Source: Brachybacterium sp.
Lineage (GTDB): Bacteria > Actinomycetota > Actinomycetes > Actinomycetales > Dermabacteraceae
Direction of reading: 5' to 3'
Assembly: GCA_027322375.1 (NCBI GenBank)
Contig: DAHVRS010000404.1
Location: 1-7,046, forward strand
DNA length: 7,046 bases
The position numbers and the translations under genes are program-made. Below, piece by piece: positions 5,357-7,046 of the stretch. Each line of letters begins with the position of its first letter. Positions within the stretch are counted from its first letter, which is position 1. The notes under the pieces were generated by a model. The model searched no databases, had not been told where the DNA came from, and saw nothing but the letters and a program-made list of their open reading frames with translations.

Positions 5357-5428
5357 TGGGCGATACTGGGATCGAACCAGTGACCTCTTCCGTGTGAAGG
5401 AAGCGCGCTACCCCTGCGCCAATCGCCC
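5357..5428 (-). tRNA. tRNA-Val (CAC), CCA not encoded
   Basis: Acceptor GGGCGAT/ATCGCCC, U8, anticodon stem CTTCC/GGAAG, loop TTCACAC with anticodon CAC, and T-arm ACTGG-TTCGATC-CCAGT. It differs from the minus-strand Val(GAC) gene at only three of 72 positions: one D-loop base, position 32 and the first anticodon base. The bases after discriminator A are CGG, so CCA is added after transcription. It is first in the minus-strand cluster. Confidence 0.96.
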
Positions 5429-5465
5429 TGAGATGGTGTCCGCTCTACTCGATCGGACCTGGAAC

Positions 5466-5471
5466 AGCCTA
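5466..5471 (-). promoter_or_regulatory. Possible -10 box of the Val(CAC)-Gly tRNA transcript
   Basis: TAGGCT on the minus strand fits TAnnnT and lies 37 bases before the tRNA-Val(CAC) 5' end. The best -35 (TCGTGA at 5495-5490, 18-base spacing) is weak. Confidence 0.35.
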
Positions 5472-5810
5472 CATGCTCTTTCGGGGTGCTCACGACACTT
5501 CTGGGTGTGACCTGCATCCCGCTGCATCTTCAGGGCTCGCATCGACACTCCTCCTGGCCGCGCCTCAAGGCCGCTGGCCGGGCTTCCCGTCCCTGCCTGC
5601 GGGTGCTGCGCGGACTCCTCGCCCCTCGCACGCACCCCGTCGGCCGCCGGTGCGGCCCGCCACCCTTGTCGCGCGCCGCCCCCGCGAGCTCCCTCCGCCT
5701 TCCGCACCGTCCGCACCCTCCGAGCATCGCCGTCCGGTCGCCATCGGGAGCCCTCCCAGCCGTGAGCCCGGCACCCCGCCGTGACCTCGGACACTGCAAG
5801 GCCTCTCGGT

Positions 5811-5840
5811 TTGCGCGGAGCCGCCGGAGCCGCCTAAAGT
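5811..5840 (+). promoter_or_regulatory. Probable promoter of tRNA-Gly/tRNA-Val with a repeated spacer
   Basis: TTGCGC (5811-5816) and TAAAGT (5835-5840) lie 18 bases apart, which suits a housekeeping sigma factor. RNA would start near 5847, about 20 bases before tRNA-Gly. The 18-base spacer is exactly two copies of GGAGCCGCC (5817-5825, 5826-5834). Confidence 0.5.
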
Positions 5841-5848
5841 AACTCCTC

Positions 5849-5863
5849 GTCAGCCACGCTGAC
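5849..5863 (+). other. Leader hairpin just before tRNA-Gly
   Basis: GTCAGC and GCTGAC pair around CAC, ending two bases before the mature tRNA 5' end. It lies at or after the inferred RNA start and could affect 5' processing by RNase P. Confidence 0.45.
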
Positions 5864-5865
5864 AT

Positions 5866-5941
5866 GCGGACGTAGCTCAGTTGGTAGAGCATCACCTTGC
5901 CAAGGTGAGGGTCGCCGGTTCGAATCCGGTCGTCCGCTCCA
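5866..5941 (+). tRNA. tRNA-Gly (GCC), plus-strand copy, CCA encoded
   Basis: Identical over 73 bases to the minus-strand tRNA-Gly, with anticodon GCC and perfect stems, but followed by a genomic CCA (5939-5941). It is the first gene of the plus-strand pair, 27 bp before tRNA-Val. Confidence 0.97.
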
Positions 5942-5968
5942 CTCCCTCCCCCGCGTCCTCGGATGCAT

Positions 5969-6043
5969 GGGCGATGGGCGCAGCGGTAGCGAGCTTCCCT
6001 GACACGGAAGTGGTCACTGGTTCGATCCCAGAATCGCCCACCA
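5969..6043 (+). tRNA. tRNA-Val (GAC), divergent copy with G8 and two stem mismatches
   Basis: Acceptor GGGCGAT/ATCGCCC, anticodon stem CTTCC/GGAAG, anticodon GAC and encoded CCA (6041-6043) are all intact. Against the minus-strand Val(GAC) gene it has four changes: U8 to G, C25 to A (10-25 pair lost), A44 to U, and U65 to A (49-65 pair lost). U8 is almost universal because it forms the U8-A14 tertiary pair. It may be a decaying copy or a poorly folding tRNA. A terminator follows at once. Confidence 0.9.
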
Positions 6044-6046
6044 GCA

Positions 6047-6074
6047 CGGCCCCCTCGGTTCTCCGAGGGGGTCG
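6047..6074 (+). terminator. Intrinsic terminator after tRNA-Val
   Basis: A 12-bp stem (CGGCCCCCTCGG with CCGAGGGGGTCG, one G-U pair) and loop TTCT (6059-6062), followed by TTCTCGTT. It ends the plus-strand tRNA pair four bases after the CCA. Confidence 0.88.
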
Positions 6075-6159
6075 TTCTCGTTGCTGCGCCCGTCGACGCT
6101 TCCCCGGCGCTCCGCCGCGTCCTGCCGCACCTCTCCGAGCGGCCCGGGCGGTGTGCGTC

Positions 6160-6165
6160 TACTGT
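6160..6165 (+). promoter_or_regulatory. Possible -10 box for leaderless glgX transcription
   Basis: TACTGT fits TAnnnT and ends six bases before the glgX ATG, the spacing seen for leaderless actinobacterial mRNAs. No Shine-Dalgarno site lies before the ATG, and no clear -35 is visible. Confidence 0.45.
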
Positions 6166-6171
6166 GGCCAC

Positions 6172-7046
6172 ATGCAGATCTGGCCCGGACAGTCCTATCC
6201 CCTCGGTGCCACCTTCGACGGGTCGGGCACGAACTTCGCGGTCTTCTCGGAAGTGGCCGAGCGCGTGGAGCTGTGCCTGATCGCGGAGGACGGCACCGAG
6301 CAGCGCATCGAGGTCACCGAGGTGGACGCCTACGTGTGGCACGTCTACCTGCCCTCGGTCCAGCCCGGACAGCGCTACGGCTTCCGCATCCACGGCCCCT
6401 ATGATCCCGCGTCCGGACACCGCTGCGATCCCTCGAAGCTGCTGCTGGACCCGTACGCGAAGGCGATCGCGGGCATGGCCAGCAATCATCCCTCGCTGTT
6501 CAGCTACGACTTCGAAGATCCGGAGCAGCGCAACACCGAGGACTCCGCCGCGCACACCATGCACTCCGTGGTGGTCTCCCCCTACTTCGACTGGGGCAAC
6601 GACCATCCGCCGGCGCACGCGTACCACGACACCGTCATCTACGAAGCCCACGTGAAGGGCCTGACGATGCTCCACCCGGACATCGACGAGGACATCCGCG
6701 GCACCTATGTCGCGATGGGGCACCCGGCGATCATCGAGCACCTCAAGGAGCTCGGCGTCACCGCGGTCGAGCTCATGCCGGTCCACCAGTTCGTGCAGGA
6801 CGGCCACCTGGTCGAGAAGGGGCTGCGCAACTACTGGGGCTACAACACGATCGGCTTCTTCGCCCCGCACAACGAGTACGCCTACGGGGGCGAGCTGGGC
6901 CAGCAGGTCCAGGAGTTCAAGCAGATGGTGAAGAACCTCCACGAGGCGAACATCGAGGTGATCCTCGATGTGGTCTACAACCACACCGCGGAGGGGAACG
7001 AGAAGGGCCCCACCCTCTGCTTCCGCGGCATCGACAACGCCTCCTA
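6172..7046 (+). CDS. glgX: Glycogen debranching enzyme GlgX, N-terminal part (runs off the window)
   Basis: An isoamylase-type enzyme of the GH13 family that cleaves alpha-1,6 branches of glycogen in the cytoplasm. The window holds 291 codons of roughly 700. Residues 1-95 begin MQIWPGQSYPLGATFDGSGT and include NFAVFSE and YGFRIHGPYDP, which fit the CBM48/isoamylase N-domain. The barrel then starts with YHDTVIYEAHVKGLT (151-165), a hallmark of GlgX/TreX proteins, followed by LGVTAVELMPVH (194-205), NYWGYNTIGFFAPHNEY (220-236) and conserved region I, DVVYNH (266-271). The catalytic Asp and Glu lie beyond the window. The ATG at 6172 is chosen because MQIWPGxxYPLGATxDG is the usual N-terminus. 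It lacks a ribosome binding site but has a -10-like box six bases upstream. It lies about 100 bp after the tRNA terminator, so it starts a new transcription unit. The frame is intact. Confidence 0.96.
   Translation, partial: MQIWPGQSYPLGATFDGSGTNFAVFSEVAERVELCLIAEDGTEQRIEVTEVDAYVWHVYLPSVQPGQRYGFRIHGPYDPASGHRCDPSKLLLDPYAKAIAGMASNHPSLFSYDFEDPEQRNTEDSAAHTMHSVVVSPYFDWGNDHPPAHAYHDTVIYEAHVKGLTMLHPDIDEDIRGTYVAMGHPAIIEHLKELGVTAVELMPVHQFVQDGHLVEKGLRNYWGYNTIGFFAPHNEYAYGGELGQQVQEFKQMVKNLHEANIEVILDVVYNHTAEGNEKGPTLCFRGIDNAS

Larger units (their letters stand above)
5429..5865. other. Non-coding gap between divergent tRNA arms
   Basis: About 437 bases with no supportable gene. The possible reading frames are rich in Arg, Pro and Ala with no domain signal. 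The central part (about 5560-5790) is C-rich on the plus strand. The left end should hold the promoter of the minus tRNA cluster (TAGGCT at 5471-5466 is a candidate) and the right end that of the plus cluster (5811-5840). I see nothing else. Confidence 0.6.

Noticed and set aside
4947..5510. Plus-strand frame of 187 codons with repeated GDTGIEPVTSSV
   Set aside because: The repeats are antisense tRNA-Val genes. Such peptides are common false entries in protein databases.
5429..5865. A possible integrated element or small gene between the tRNA arms
   Set aside because: No integrase, transposase, terminal repeats or plausible protein. Frames here are low-complexity Arg/Pro/Ala without motifs.
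5530..6984. Long minus-strand frame of 484 codons
   Set aside because: Runs antisense through glgX and two tRNA genes. It contains RTGDPHLGKVMLYQLSYVR, the well-known false peptide produced by translating a tRNA-Gly gene backwards.
1..7046. CRISPR array, defence genes or prophage
   Set aside because: No spaced direct-repeat array and no recognisable Cas, nuclease, toxin or phage protein in any frame.

Overview
The window looks like chromosomal DNA of a very GC-rich actinobacterium. Codon third positions are overwhelmingly G or C, ribosome binding sites are AAGGAG-like, start/stop overlaps are frequent, and the thrS, tRNA and glgX sequences have an actinobacterial flavour. Micrococcales, perhaps Brachybacterium or a relative, is my impression from protein similarity recalled from memory; it is not proven here.

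Layout. Positions 1-3450 are all on the minus strand. A tightly overlapping four-gene set reads in this order: secreted lipoprotein (3450-2794), secreted OmpA-type peptidoglycan-binding protein (2797-2267), OmpR-type response regulator (2277-1547) and membrane histidine kinase (1550-588). The 5' part of thrS follows (529 to beyond the window edge). The response regulator carries a one-base deletion that splits its receiver domain. Positions 3451-3768 are a non-coding divergent region with a 16-bp perfect palindrome. Positions 3769-4980 (plus strand) are a decayed BCCT-family (betaine/choline/carnitine) transporter. It has small frameshifting indels, at least three large deletions and substitutions at binding-site positions. 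A strong two-way terminator closes it.

Positions 5023-6043 are a divergent tRNA locus. On the minus strand the transcription order is Val(CAC), Gly(GCC), Cys(GCA), Val(GAC). On the plus strand it is Gly(GCC), Val(GAC). The two Gly genes are identical and form an inverted repeat. The plus-strand Val(GAC) copy has four substitutions, including loss of the near-universal U8 and one mismatch in each of two stems. About 440 bp of non-coding DNA separates the two arms. The window ends with the 5' part of glgX (glycogen debranching enzyme), which may be leaderless.

How it fits together. The lipoprotein, OmpA protein and two-component pair look like one translationally coupled envelope module: two exported proteins, one of them wall-binding, plus a sensor with almost no extracellular loop. 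I see no defence system, CRISPR array, transposase or phage gene. The most interesting points are the split receiver domain, the eroded transporter, the divergent tRNA locus with an aberrant tRNA-Val, and the repeated translation-coupling sequence inside the operon.
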